Positions 42,339 through 51,160 of a DNA stretch of 64,000 nucleotides are shown piece by piece. Both the position numbers and the translations under genes were made by a program. The notes below the pieces were generated by a model, which had not been told where the DNA came from, searched no databases, and saw only the letters and a list, made by a program, of their open reading frames with translations. How positions within the stretch are numbered: the first letter of the stretch is position 1; each line of letters begins with the position of its first letter. The DNA is taken from NCBI RefSeq assembly GCF_000011065.1, contig NC_004663.1:4650001-4714000 (forward strand), given 5' to 3'. The stretch comes from Bacteroides thetaiotaomicron VPI-5482. GTDB taxonomy: Bacteria; Bacteroidota; Bacteroidia; Bacteroidales; Bacteroidaceae.

Positions 42339-44783
42339 CTAGGATGTTTGATCGGTGAGTGCTTTTAACTGTTCCTGTGACAAACTGACCTCCTTGTAAA
42401 TCTGAGTGATTTTTTTAGCTGTTATCTTATCCAAATCTTCTTCTCTTACAATGGGGAATACGCCACACATCTCCGCAATAGCCGGGCTTATCAATAAGCC
42501 TTTTTTCCCTTGGGCATAATAACATTCCGGCCGATGTTTAGAACGTAGGAAAATAATACAGTTCCACTGTTTTATTTCATCGCCTCCAGTGCGGTTTACT
42601 GTTTCGAGTCCATACCAGGCAATCACATTGATTAAAGGTTCTTTGTCATGATAAATAGAAACTATCTTATCGTAAAGATACTCAAACATTTCAATGATCC
42701 CTCTTCTGTTTGGAGATGAAATGCCAATGCTCGTGGTGAACCCATTTTCTAGATGACTATGTACGCTATCTTCAGAACTAAGCATGTCCGATATGAAAGT
42801 CATCCCAAAAGGATTGGCAATCTTTTCCTCTTTTCCTGCTGCCTGAAAGTGCATATGGTCAGGGGCGGAAGCTCCGCATTCCGGTCCGTTATATAAGATG
42901 AGGAACTCGTTCATGTTTTCGGCAAGGAAAAGCATATCCTCAAAACGGTTTTTGATGGTTTGCGGGGTATGTTCCTCTTCAATTATGGTCAGATGCCGGC
43001 GGAAAATCGGATAAGGATTGAGGCATACCTCATAATGTCCAAGTGACAAAGACGTTTGTTCTGCCGGGCGATTGTCATTGCACAGAAAACAAGGTCTTTC
43101 TTGTATGGACTGAGAGTCGGTCTGGGCCATTGTAGAGATTGCCCGTTGTGGATTTGGGAAGAATCTGACTCTCTTGGTGTCCCCTCCTAGTTTGAGTTCC
43201 AGCGTCTTTTCTTTTTTAAGATTCTGTTCTAATTCCTTATAATTCTTTTTTGCCAGCTTCCAGTCTTTTTTCTGTTTTTCTATCATCTCGTTGACGAGAC
43301 GCTGAAAACTTTCATCAATGCTGTGCATCCGGATTCTTGCCTGTAACTCCCAGGTTCGGATACTGTCTTTGTAGAAATTGTTCCGGTTAATTTTTTCGAT
43401 ATCTAATGCTGCGTCAGAGTTGCCTTCCCAACGGCGGCAAAGATAGATTACATCATAAATACGACCGATCGTATATTCACGAGAAATACTCAGACCTATG
43501 GCATAATCTTCTCCATAACTGGTATTGGGGAATTTGATCTTGCGAAGGATGGGAGTGTAGAAGGCCCGTGGGGCACCCAACCCATTGATACGTAAAGCAT
43601 TGTTGGGACCGTCCTCTACTGTCCACTCTTTATGGTCAATGACACCGGGAGCTATCTCGTTCATCTGAAAATCCGTCATTAGGTAAGTCCCTATCACCAT
43701 TGCACAGTTCTGCTGATAGAAGGTATCGACGATTTTCTGTAAGGTATGCTCATCCTTATACAGGTCATCGCTATCCAGTTGCACGGCAAATTTACCGCAT
43801 TTCTCATGGTGTACTCCTACATTCCAGCAACCTCCTATACCGAGATCATTCTCCTGGGGAATGATATGTATTAGTCTATTGTCCGCACTAAATTCCTGGA
43901 GGGCTTCGGTGGTACCGTCCGTTGAGTGATTGTCGATCACAATCACATTAAAGGGAAAAGTCGTTTGCTGGCTCAAAGCAGAATTTACGGCGTCACGAAT
44001 GGTCCGGATACGATTACGGACAGGTATGATGACAGATGCTTCAAACTCAAAAGCTTCTCTGTCCAAGTTTACTGTTCGGGAAGAAGGTCTTACATAGGCA
44101 TTGATTTCTTTCAGATGCTTGATACAAACTTTCTCCATTTCGATCTGTACTTCCCGATTTTTAGGATTTACGTAGTCGAATTGTTTTTCTCCGCTTTTCC
44201 GAGTATCTGTTTCTATTTCTGTGTAAAGGAACTCATTGATATGGATGATTTGAAATAGATTACCTAGCATCAGACGCATTTCATAAAATGCAGCATATTG
44301 GAAAACTGTTTCCTCCAGAATACTTGAAGCAAGGGTGAAAATTTCGGAATTGAATAAAAGCACCGAACCGAAATCAAAATCATCCCGGAGGCTTCCTTGT
44401 TGATAATCAATAACGGGAGCTTGTTTGAGAACTCCGTCAACCAGTTGGTAATGATCTGCGTATACCATTGCATTTTCTGAGGAACTCTGTATAATCTGTG
44501 TCATGCGTTCCAGTGCGTACAATCCTAGTTTTAGCGGGGTCTGTTTCGTGTAAAGCAAAAGATAGCTGGCATCATCTGCGTTGTCAGCAATTGTTTTAAT
44601 CGTACTTGTAGAGTAGAGACCGTTAATGAGGAGACATTCACACCCCGGTAAGCACTCTTTGTTGGTATCAGCGCTTAGCAGGTAGATTTTGTTCACTAAT
44701 TCTGAAGCTTGCAATTCTTTTACAGTTTGTATCGTATCTTTCGGATTGCCAAAAGGTATGAAGCAATTGATTTTCTTTTTCAT
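42339..44783 (-). CDS. GT2 glycosyltransferase fused to a DUF4922 (HIT/GalT-like) domain, 814 aa
   Basis: A two-domain cytoplasmic protein. An N-terminal ~240-residue part resembles a degenerate nucleotide-sugar binding fold (INCFIPFGNPKDTIQTV). Residues ~250-470 are a GT2 glycosyltransferase with VIIPVRNRIRTIRDAVNSALSQ, VIDNHSTDGTTEAL, WNVGVHHE and the metal-binding DSDD. The last ~240 residues (from ERPCFLCNDNRP) match DUF4922: NPYPIFRRHLTIIEEEHTP, LYNGPECGASAPDHMHFQAAG with a HxHxQ histidine motif as in GalT/HIT enzymes, and TGGDEIKQWNCIIFLRSKHRPE. This suggests a nucleotide-sugar phosphorylase or transferase linked to glycosyl transfer. The reaction is unknown. It abuts the symporter gene upstream (1 bp). 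Confidence 0.8.
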   Translation of the reverse strand: MKKKINCFIPFGNPKDTIQTVKELQASELVNKIYLLSADTNKECLPGCECLLINGLYSTSTIKTIADNADDASYLLLYTKQTPLKLGLYALERMTQIIQSSSENAMVYADHYQLVDGVLKQAPVIDYQQGSLRDDFDFGSVLLFNSEIFTLASSILEETVFQYAAFYEMRLMLGNLFQIIHINEFLYTEIETDTRKSGEKQFDYVNPKNREVQIEMEKVCIKHLKEINAYVRPSSRTVNLDREAFEFEASVIIPVRNRIRTIRDAVNSALSQQTTFPFNVIVIDNHSTDGTTEALQEFSADNRLIHIIPQENDLGIGGCWNVGVHHEKCGKFAVQLDSDDLYKDEHTLQKIVDTFYQQNCAMVIGTYLMTDFQMNEIAPGVIDHKEWTVEDGPNNALRINGLGAPRAFYTPILRKIKFPNTSYGEDYAIGLSISREYTIGRIYDVIYLCRRWEGNSDAALDIEKINRNNFYKDSIRTWELQARIRMHSIDESFQRLVNEMIEKQKKDWKLAKKNYKELEQNLKKEKTLELKLGGDTKRVRFFPNPQRAISTMAQTDSQSIQERPCFLCNDNRPAEQTSLSLGHYEVCLNPYPIFRRHLTIIEEEHTPQTIKNRFEDMLFLAENMNEFLILYNGPECGASAPDHMHFQAAGKEEKIANPFGMTFISDMLSSEDSVHSHLENGFTTSIGISSPNRRGIIEMFEYLYDKIVSIYHDKEPLINVIAWYGLETVNRTGGDEIKQWNCIIFLRSKHRPECYYAQGKKGLLISPAIAEMCGVFPIVREEDLDKITAKKITQIYKEVSLSQEQLKALTDQTS

Positions 44784-44784
44784 T

Positions 44785-46272
44785 TTAATGTTTTTTTATT
44801 AAAGAGTTGTTGATAGGGGCTACTGACGATTTCCTTTTGATGAGCAGGCAAAGCCCCAGAAAAGTAAACGCAGCATTCAATATCAGTAACTCGTAGCTAA
44901 TTTGATATCCATCGAACCAGGCTTCCGAATTTCTTTGCAATACGTAGCAAAGTGCAGGAGAAAGAATGGCTACTAACGGAATATATGGATCATAAACTTG
45001 TTTTTTAGTAAAAATGCCGAAAGCGAATAGTCCGAGAATTGGACCATACGTATAACTGGCCAGCGTATAAATCGCATCAATCACACTCGTATTATTCAGT
45101 AAATTGAATACGAAGATGACGATTCCCATCACGAATGCCATCCCGATGTGCACGTGTTTCCGTATTTTGCTGAGTGCCGCTTCGTCTTTCTTGTGCGCAT
45201 TCAGAATATCTACGGTGAAAGAAGTCGTCAGGGCTGTCAAGGCCGATCCGGCAGCGGAGTACGCCGAAGCTATCAATCCGATAATGAACAGGATACCGAC
45301 TATTCCCGGAAAGTAATTGCCTGTGGCGATCATTGGGAACAATTCATCGCTCTTACCGGGATTCTCGATTCCCTGTCGGGCGGTGAAAGTATAGAGCAAG
45401 ACACCCAGCATCAGGAAGAGCAGGATCACAAAGAACTGTGAAATCCCGCTTGTAATCATATTCTTCTGTGAGTCACGGAAGTTCTTGCAACTGAGATTCC
45501 GTTGCATCATATCCTGATCCAGCCCGTTCATGGCGATAACGGTAAAGACTCCTGCCAGGAATTGCTTGAAGAAATATCGCTTGTCGTTGACATCGTCAAA
45601 AAAGAACATTTTGGAGAGATCGTTGTCTGAAATCGTTGAGACCAATCCGCTGAAATTCAGATGCAGGCTGGAAGCTATATAGTAGATACAAAGTACGACG
45701 GAGACTACCAGACAGAATGTTTTCAGTACATCAGTCCATATCAATGATTTCACTCCTCCCCGGAAAGTATAGAGCCAGACAATGAGTACTGTCAGTATGA
45801 CATTGATTATAAAGGGAATATGGAAAGGCTCGAAGATGAGTAATTGCAAGGTCAGACATACTAAAAAGAGCCGCACGGCAGCTCCGAGCATTTTGGAAAT
45901 AAAGAAAAACCAGGCTCCTGTCTTATAGGAAGAAGCTCCGAAGCGATTTTCAAGATATTCATAGATAGAAACCAGATTCATCCGGTAGAAAAGCGGAACG
46001 AGTATGAATGCGATAATGAACTGTCCGACGATAAATCCCAGTACCATTTGCAGGTAGGAGAAGCCGCTGGCTTGTACCATACCCGGTACGGATACAAACG
46101 TAACTCCGGAGATAGTGGAACCAATCATGGCAAAGGCGACAATATACCATGCCGATTTGCGGTTGCCGACGAAGAAGCCTTCGTTATCCGCTTTATGTCC
46201 TGCTATATAGGAGATAGCGAAAAGGATCATAAAGTATGCTATGATAGTAATAGATAAGATAATTGGACTCAT
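44785..46272 (-). CDS. Sodium:solute symporter (SSS family), 495 aa
   Basis: An inner-membrane Na+-driven transporter with about 13 segments. SSS features include GFFVGNRKSAWYIVAFAMIGSTISGVTFVSVPG (~residues 32-64), VSIYEYLENRFG (~101-112), NGLDQDMMQRNLSCKN (~243-258) and SAYSAAGSALTALTTSFTVDIL (~325-346). It is the first gene of the wall-sugar cluster, with a TACATTTGT promoter box at 46335-46343. Bacteroidetes SSS proteins of this type carry sialic acid, MurNAc or other sugars and amino acids, so the substrate is open. Confidence 0.88.
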   Translation of the reverse strand: MSPIILSITIIAYFMILFAISYIAGHKADNEGFFVGNRKSAWYIVAFAMIGSTISGVTFVSVPGMVQASGFSYLQMVLGFIVGQFIIAFILVPLFYRMNLVSIYEYLENRFGASSYKTGAWFFFISKMLGAAVRLFLVCLTLQLLIFEPFHIPFIINVILTVLIVWLYTFRGGVKSLIWTDVLKTFCLVVSVVLCIYYIASSLHLNFSGLVSTISDNDLSKMFFFDDVNDKRYFFKQFLAGVFTVIAMNGLDQDMMQRNLSCKNFRDSQKNMITSGISQFFVILLFLMLGVLLYTFTARQGIENPGKSDELFPMIATGNYFPGIVGILFIIGLIASAYSAAGSALTALTTSFTVDILNAHKKDEAALSKIRKHVHIGMAFVMGIVIFVFNLLNNTSVIDAIYTLASYTYGPILGLFAFGIFTKKQVYDPYIPLVAILSPALCYVLQRNSEAWFDGYQISYELLILNAAFTFLGLCLLIKRKSSVAPINNSLIKKH

Positions 46273-46334
46273 ATCTGTTGCTTAAAATTCGTTCGCGGGT
46301 GAATATATTCAAATATGCTTTTCCTACAAATTGT

Positions 46335-46343
46335 ACAAATGTA
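46335..46343 (-). promoter_or_regulatory. -7 promoter box of the SSS-to-kinase operon
   Basis: The minus strand reads TACATTTGT, matching TAnnTTTGY, 62 bp before the symporter ATG. No -33 element at the normal distance. Confidence 0.55.
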
Positions 46344-46371
46344 GGGAATTTATCAAATAAATGCATCCTTC

Positions 46372-47637
46372 TTATGAGTTTTTTATTCCGGGTGTGCCAC
46401 CTGTATCATTTCTCGATGAGTGCCAGTTTTTGTTGAGAGAAGGAAGTTCAGGAGATATCTTCTCTAATGAAATGCCTGTAGTGACTGAAGTGTCGTGCAT
46501 CCAGTCTATGAAACGGCAGGTATCAATCGTGCGGGGATGTTCTTCATCAGTTGCCAAGGCAAGGTAACCTCCGTCGTTGCTCAGTTGCGGAAATTTGGAT
46601 ATTTCGGTTATACTTTTGCCGTCAACCTTATGCTTTCTGATCAGTGTAGTTGCGGAGTGAGTAAAACAAATATATCCTTTGCCGGGAATAACAAGGTTTG
46701 TATTTTCATCTTCCTGTTTGAGTATTGTGGTACTGAATATTTCTCCCGTTGCTCTCATTTTAAACAGACGCAGAGACTTTACAGTGATATCCTGATCAGC
46801 AGGATTATAGAATTCGATGTATTCGGCACCGTCTTTGGCATTGTCATACATCACTTCGTTGAATAGTAACATATTTCTCACATTGTCAGGATATTCCGGC
46901 GATTCCGGTGTGTCAGGCTTGTCCGGTTCATCCGGAACGTCCGGTATGTCGTCCGGTTCAGTACTTGTTATCACATCATCAGACAACTGTATATGATGGA
47001 AAGTGAAACCGTCACAGCGGCTTTTTGTATAAACGCAGTATATGCCGCAGCAGATTGACTTTGTGATACTTGCGTCTTTTATTTGTTTCTCCTTCGTATA
47101 TTCGGTTTCCGTTTCCATGCGTGTCCAGAAAGTCCAGTAGCCGTTGGCGTCGCATTCTACTTTGATAAATAATTTCGGAGAATTATTTCCTTTCATGAGT
47201 TCTCTTCCCGAAGCCAGTAATTTGGATTGATTCCCATTTTGCCGGTAAAGTGCTACATTGTCTTTTGTTCCTCCTATCTGAATGTAATAGCCGTTCAGAT
47301 CTCCGGAAAGTATTTCCGATGAAGAGGCTAAATAGAAACGGGCGTAATTATTGGCGGAAGGATTAAAGGTGAGCCGTACCCCGAATTCCCATCGGGTGCT
47401 TCTTACAGAAGAAGAGGGGATCGTGATATATGCTGTTCCTGCATCTTCCTGCGGATCATTCAAGTGTACGCCTTCTTTGGTATTAATCGTGAATTTCTCG
47501 GTTTCTCCTGTCCAGGGAAGTTCTGATGTTGAACTGTCCGGTTCAAGGCTCTCTTTTTCATCCTCAGGCGGAAGCGCACAACTGTATAATAATATAATGA
47601 GGAAACTCAGAAATGTACATGCCTTGCAAATTTTCAT
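46372..47637 (-). CDS. Lamin-tail-domain lipoprotein, 421 aa
   Basis: A lipoprotein (LLYSCALPPEDE) with three parts. Residues ~45-220 form a concanavalin-like beta domain (STRWEFGVRLTFNPSANNYARFYL, YYIQIGGTKDNVALYR). A Pro/Asp-rich linker (repeated PDxPDxPD, ~225-248) leads to a lamin-tail (LTD) domain (~250-400) opening with LLFNEVMYDNAKDGAEYIEFYNPADQ. The C-terminus reads RNDTGGTPGIKN, as in secreted LTD proteins. It is probably surface-exposed and structural or binding; no enzyme motif is seen. It has its own promoter and is separate from the clusters on both sides. Confidence 0.82.
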   Translation of the reverse strand: MKICKACTFLSFLIILLYSCALPPEDEKESLEPDSSTSELPWTGETEKFTINTKEGVHLNDPQEDAGTAYITIPSSSVRSTRWEFGVRLTFNPSANNYARFYLASSSEILSGDLNGYYIQIGGTKDNVALYRQNGNQSKLLASGRELMKGNNSPKLFIKVECDANGYWTFWTRMETETEYTKEKQIKDASITKSICCGIYCVYTKSRCDGFTFHHIQLSDDVITSTEPDDIPDVPDEPDKPDTPESPEYPDNVRNMLLFNEVMYDNAKDGAEYIEFYNPADQDITVKSLRLFKMRATGEIFSTTILKQEDENTNLVIPGKGYICFTHSATTLIRKHKVDGKSITEISKFPQLSNDGGYLALATDEEHPRTIDTCRFIDWMHDTSVTTGISLEKISPELPSLNKNWHSSRNDTGGTPGIKNS

Positions 47638-47721
47638 ACGGCTTTAAATTAGTGTTGTTATCTACCGTATTTGTTTGTGTTCAACGCAGAGGCAATTGCG
47701 GATCGGATAATGTTCATGCTT

Positions 47722-47730
47722 GCAAAGGTA
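47722..47730 (-). promoter_or_regulatory. -7 promoter box of the lamin-tail lipoprotein gene
   Basis: The minus strand reads TACCTTTGC, a TAnnTTTGY match, 85 bp before the start codon. Confidence 0.6.
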
Positions 47731-47796
47731 CAGTTTCTTGTTGAATAAATGCGAAAGGTTCTTTATTGTTTTCTGTGAATGTTAGAAATAAAAGAT

Positions 47797-47869
47797 ACGG
47801 ATTATACGAATTAACACGATAGCTTTATGCTTTCACAACGCTAAAACCGTGTTAATCTGTGTAATCCGT
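47797..47869. terminator. Long inverted repeat after the DUF4857 operon
   Basis: Two 22-bp arms (47797-47818 and 47848-47869; ACGGATTATACG... and its imperfect complement ending AATCCGT) match at 19 of 22 positions, with a 29-nt loop. It lies just past the last stop of the nine-gene operon, so it probably ends or protects that transcript. The CGGATTA / CACG pattern resembles a dispersed Bacteroides repeat. Confidence 0.6.
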
Positions 47870-47893
47870 GCCTAAAAGTTATTATTCCTGTTA

Positions 47894-48928
47894 TTACTCA
47901 AAGCGCGGCATCACATACTTGTCCGTATAAGAAGTGAAACTGATGCCGGGCATATAATGAGTATTCGAATTATTTTCCAGCTTCTTTATCAGTGAATAAT
48001 CATCCGCGTTCAAAGCATAGTAATTATCGGAAGACGGACTCGTCACCCGTACCGTCCAGTCGAACATATTTCCAATGATGGTCAGCGCGTCCGTTTCGGG
48101 ATTGAATGCAGGAACTCCTGTTTTCACCACATCATACGTGCGGCTTTTCAGCACATATAAAGCATTGTTGATATCTGTCAGGAAAGCAAGCGTCTTTTTA
48201 TTTCTGAATTCCGTCAGATAAAGGTGCTCTAATGTTAATCCTTCCGGCAAAGTGATAGCACGAACGTAGGGACGCCCTTTCACCTGTTTCAGATGGAACA
48301 GACGACGGTCGGCATCCAACAGAAGGTATCCTTCGTCATACTCCTTCTTCACCGTCGGGTTTCCTGCGATCTCAATGGCCGGAAAGCGGAAATTCTTCTT
48401 GGTCATAGCTTCTGTAAACAAGAGGCTTTTTTCTGCATTCACGCTATTGGAAGCCATATCGATAAACTCAATGCCTTGCGAAGTAATGCGGAAAACATCA
48501 TCCGGCATCTTCAGGTCTACACGCCCGGACATCGACTCCAACAGAGGATAAAGACCGATGGAAGGAGCGTTGATATCCGTAGGTACGCTGCGGAAATTGA
48601 AATTCTCCGTCTGCACGATCTTCGGAGTGACAGCTATCCCGTTAATCGTATCCGGAAAACGTTCGTCGGACATCAACTGGCGGAAATAAAACATAGGCAG
48701 AATACTGTCGAAAGCTGCTTCGGAATAAATGTTTCCGGCAGCGTCGCGACGTACGGTTCCTTTTCCCTCTTCCTGTCCCATCAAGGCGAAATCGCCGATC
48801 ACGAAACTATATAGAGTGAAAGGAGTCTTCTCCGGCTTTACGACAAAGAAGTTGTAACACCAAGGCAACTGCCAGAGAAGCAGGAAGGCGATGGTGACAT
48901 ATAATAGTAGGGTACTGAAACGTTTCAT
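47894..48928 (-). CDS. DUF4857-type membrane-anchored protein, 344 aa
   Basis: One N-terminal membrane segment (residues ~5-23, LLLYVTIAFLLLWQLPW) followed by a ~320-residue exposed domain rich in beta strands (FTLYSFVIGDFALMGQEEGKG, YLLLDADRRLFHLKQVKGRP, DALTIIGNMFDWTVRVTSPSSDN). It matches DUF4857, a family found next to the ABC permease and ATPase seen here. No catalytic motif is visible. The later part reads like a propeller or sensor domain. Its place as last gene of the operon, after the permease, suggests a periplasmic partner of the ABC unit. Function unknown. Confidence 0.7.
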   Translation of the reverse strand: MKRFSTLLLYVTIAFLLLWQLPWCYNFFVVKPEKTPFTLYSFVIGDFALMGQEEGKGTVRRDAAGNIYSEAAFDSILPMFYFRQLMSDERFPDTINGIAVTPKIVQTENFNFRSVPTDINAPSIGLYPLLESMSGRVDLKMPDDVFRITSQGIEFIDMASNSVNAEKSLLFTEAMTKKNFRFPAIEIAGNPTVKKEYDEGYLLLDADRRLFHLKQVKGRPYVRAITLPEGLTLEHLYLTEFRNKKTLAFLTDINNALYVLKSRTYDVVKTGVPAFNPETDALTIIGNMFDWTVRVTSPSSDNYYALNADDYSLIKKLENNSNTHYMPGISFTSYTDKYVMPRFE

Positions 48929-48971
48929 CTTTATTTAATTCTTCATTTTTAGTTCTTCATTCTTCATTATC

Positions 48972-49640
48972 CTAGTCCTGCTTTCCCGCTTTGAACCGTA
49001 CGATGGAGAGCCAGGAGAAAGACGCGGTCAGCAACGTATAGACCAGCAGATACGGGAGGAATTTGTTATAAGCTTCCGGCGTGGGCGACAGGAAGAAGAT
49101 TCGCAGTAACAATACGGCGATAATGAGATTGATGATTCTGCGTTTCCATGCCGGTTCGAGGCAGATCCATGCGATGAGCAGGTAGCCGGAAATACCGGCA
49201 AGATACCACGTGAGGGCGGTCAGCAGTATATGATTCTTCAGTTCGTGAGCCAGTACTCCGCTCAGATAGACCTCCATCAGAAGGAAGTTGGAAGCGAAGC
49301 AGACAAGCAACAGTACCAAACCGGAGAACAACATATTGCCGGTCATTTTCAGTTCGGGATAGGGCAGGTGCAAAGTCAGTTTCAGACATTTGCGCTGCAT
49401 CTCGGGAACAAACTGCACGATGGCCATCAACACTCCGGCAATCAGGGGGATGTATTGTAACATATCGATGAATATGGCATCCCGCTGCATCATGACTTCC
49501 CATACATGCGCGGCGCCTTTCATTTCTATCACCCGGTTGATGCGAAGCATACAGTAGCCTGTAAAACCGAGTGTGGTGACTACGGCAAGCAGAAAATACC
49601 ACCGTGTCTTGATCCATTCTTTATAAAATATAGCGTACAT
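48972..49640 (-). CDS. ABC transporter permease-like membrane protein, 222 aa
   Basis: About six hydrophobic segments (FLLAVVTTLGFTGYCML, MLQYIPLIAGVLMAIVQFVP, MLFSGLVLLLVCFASNFLL, WYLAGISGYLLIAWICL, IINLIIAVLLLRIFFL, LLVYTLLTASFSWLSI). The N-terminus begins with the short cytoplasmic stretch YAIFYKEWIKTRW common in ABC-2 type permeases. It is 43 bp after the ATPase gene, so both probably form one transporter. What it moves is not readable. Note that the 183-residue frame on the same DNA in another frame is a shadow. Confidence 0.8.
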   Translation of the reverse strand: MYAIFYKEWIKTRWYFLLAVVTTLGFTGYCMLRINRVIEMKGAAHVWEVMMQRDAIFIDMLQYIPLIAGVLMAIVQFVPEMQRKCLKLTLHLPYPELKMTGNMLFSGLVLLLVCFASNFLLMEVYLSGVLAHELKNHILLTALTWYLAGISGYLLIAWICLEPAWKRRIINLIIAVLLLRIFFLSPTPEAYNKFLPYLLVYTLLTASFSWLSIVRFKAGKQD

Positions 49641-49683
49641 GAGACTTCTAATTTACTTTTTAATCTTTAATTATTTTATTGAA

Positions 49684-50571
49684 TCAGTATTTGCCGGTCA
49701 GACCGATGAAGGCATCTTCCAGATTCACATGTTCGCTATGCAGGTCCGTATAGGGTACTGACATGGATTTCAGTTTTGCTTCCGCCTCTGTGGGGGGGAG
49801 GAAGGAGAATGTTTCCAGTGTATTCCGCATCACGGAAGGATGATAGAAATCATCGGATGCGGGCAGTTCGTAACCTTCGGGAACAGTACAGGTATAGCGG
49901 CGTCCTTCTTTCAGTAATTCGTCAATTGGCTTCTGAATCAGTATCTTTCCGTAGTCCATCATGATACAGTCGTCTACCAGTCGTTCCATATCCTGAATGA
50001 TATGCGAAGTCAGAAAGACAGTCTTGCCTTCGGAACGTGCATAATCGCGGAGATAGTCTACAAACAGGCGGCGATAACCGGGGTCGAGACCGAGGGAGAA
50101 GTCGTCTAATACAAGAAGCTCGGGATTCTGTGCCAGAATCAGTCCGAGTGCTACTTGTGAACGTTGTCCGCAAGACATACGGGAGATGCGCTGTCCGGTA
50201 GCTACTTTCAGTTTGTTCATCAGTTCATAATAAGCCTCTTTTTTCCATTGATTGGGGTAAAAGGCTGCGTAGAACTTCTCAATCTGGGTGATGCTCATGA
50301 ATTGATACTGTACGTGCCCTTCTATCAGCAGCCCGATGTTGCGGCGCAATGCCGGAGCCATCGTCTGTATCTCTTGTCCGAAGATACGGCATTCTCCGGA
50401 ACGTGGTTTCAGATATCCGCTCAGGATGTTGATGGTCGTGGTCTTGCCCGTACCATTCTTGCCCAGTAGTCCGAGGATGCGGCCTTTGGGGACTGTGAAA
50501 CTAAGATTTTCGTAAATCAACCGTTTGCCGTAGTAGTGCGTCAGGTTGTTACATTCTATGATTTGTTCCAT
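49684..50571 (-). CDS. ABC transporter ATPase with altered signature and Walker B, 295 aa
   Basis: Cytoplasmic ATPase of the ABC-2 exporter type. Walker A is GLLGKNGTGKTTTINILSG (~residues 34-52). The signature reads RMSCGQRSQVALG instead of LSGGQ, and Walker B reads LLVLDDFSLGLDP, with Asp where most ABC proteins have the catalytic Glu. The H-loop VFLTSHIIQDMERL (~190-203) is intact. The C-terminal ~80 residues (YTCTVPEGYELPASDD) are a small extra domain. These changes may slow ATP hydrolysis; I believe they recur in Bacteroides relatives. It works with the permease at 48972-49640. Confidence 0.88.
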   Translation of the reverse strand: MEQIIECNNLTHYYGKRLIYENLSFTVPKGRILGLLGKNGTGKTTTINILSGYLKPRSGECRIFGQEIQTMAPALRRNIGLLIEGHVQYQFMSITQIEKFYAAFYPNQWKKEAYYELMNKLKVATGQRISRMSCGQRSQVALGLILAQNPELLVLDDFSLGLDPGYRRLFVDYLRDYARSEGKTVFLTSHIIQDMERLVDDCIMMDYGKILIQKPIDELLKEGRRYTCTVPEGYELPASDDFYHPSVMRNTLETFSFLPPTEAEAKLKSMSVPYTDLHSEHVNLEDAFIGLTGKY

Positions 50572-50593
50572 TTTATTTTATCAGTTATTCTGT

Positions 50594-51160
50594 TCAAAAG
50601 AAGAGAAGAAAAAGGATGGGAATCACGATTCCGACAATCATTTCTATTCCTCCTCTGCCGATAATACCTTTGTTGCCTTTCAGCATGATGACTCCGGAAA
50701 GGGTGATGATGATGAGGCCGACTGCGAAAATATCCGCAAAGTAAGTCCACCATTGTCCGGGGTTGTAGTGCAGGCGTGCCATTGCTCCGATGAGCGGGCG
50801 GCGGGTGACAGATTCGTAGACTGCCTCTCCCGTACGGACGTTTACCTGCAAGTTGGACCCGCCTTTCAAGAACACTTTCATGATGTCCGCTTTCGGGAAA
50901 TAGTGCTTGGTATAGTTACCTTCCTCTCCCAATGGTTGCAGCAGAGTCAGTACATTTTCCCTTTTCATTCCCTCTTTGCCCGGCAGTTTTTCGGCAATCT
51001 TATATTCTTTCCGTTCGATGGAGAAGTTCGGGTTGATGGTGTCACGGTGATTCATCACAATGCCGGAAATGGCATAAATCAAGACCATTCCGGCAAAGAA
51101 AAAGGATAAATCACGGTGTATCAGCCTACTCCATTTACGGATGCTGCTACTCCACTTCAT
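50594..51160 (-). CDS. PepSY-associated membrane protein, 188 aa
   Basis: A short PepSY-TM protein. Residues ~8-35 hold WSRLIHRDLSFFFAGMVLIYAISGIVMNH, the typical first helix with the His-containing start of PepSY membrane proteins. A periplasmic PepSY-like part follows (~45-125: YKIAEKLPGKEGMKRENVL, SNLQVNVRTGEAVYES) and then a second pair of helices (YFADIFAVGLIIITLSGVIML and IIGRGGIEMIVGIVIPILFLLF). Such proteins are often linked with iron uptake or membrane reductases. It overlaps the OB-fold gene by 14 bp, which indicates tight coupling. Confidence 0.82.
   Translation of the reverse strand: MKWSSSIRKWSRLIHRDLSFFFAGMVLIYAISGIVMNHRDTINPNFSIERKEYKIAEKLPGKEGMKRENVLTLLQPLGEEGNYTKHYFPKADIMKVFLKGGSNLQVNVRTGEAVYESVTRRPLIGAMARLHYNPGQWWTYFADIFAVGLIIITLSGVIMLKGNKGIIGRGGIEMIVGIVIPILFLLFF

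Noticed and set aside
49066..49617. 183-codon frame overlapping the ABC permease on the same strand
   Set aside because: The permease frame has the expected membrane segments and fits the operon; this one is Arg/His-rich and not protein-like.
50546..51109. 187-codon plus-strand frame over the PepSY gene
   Set aside because: Antisense shadow of the PepSY membrane protein, with no domain pattern.
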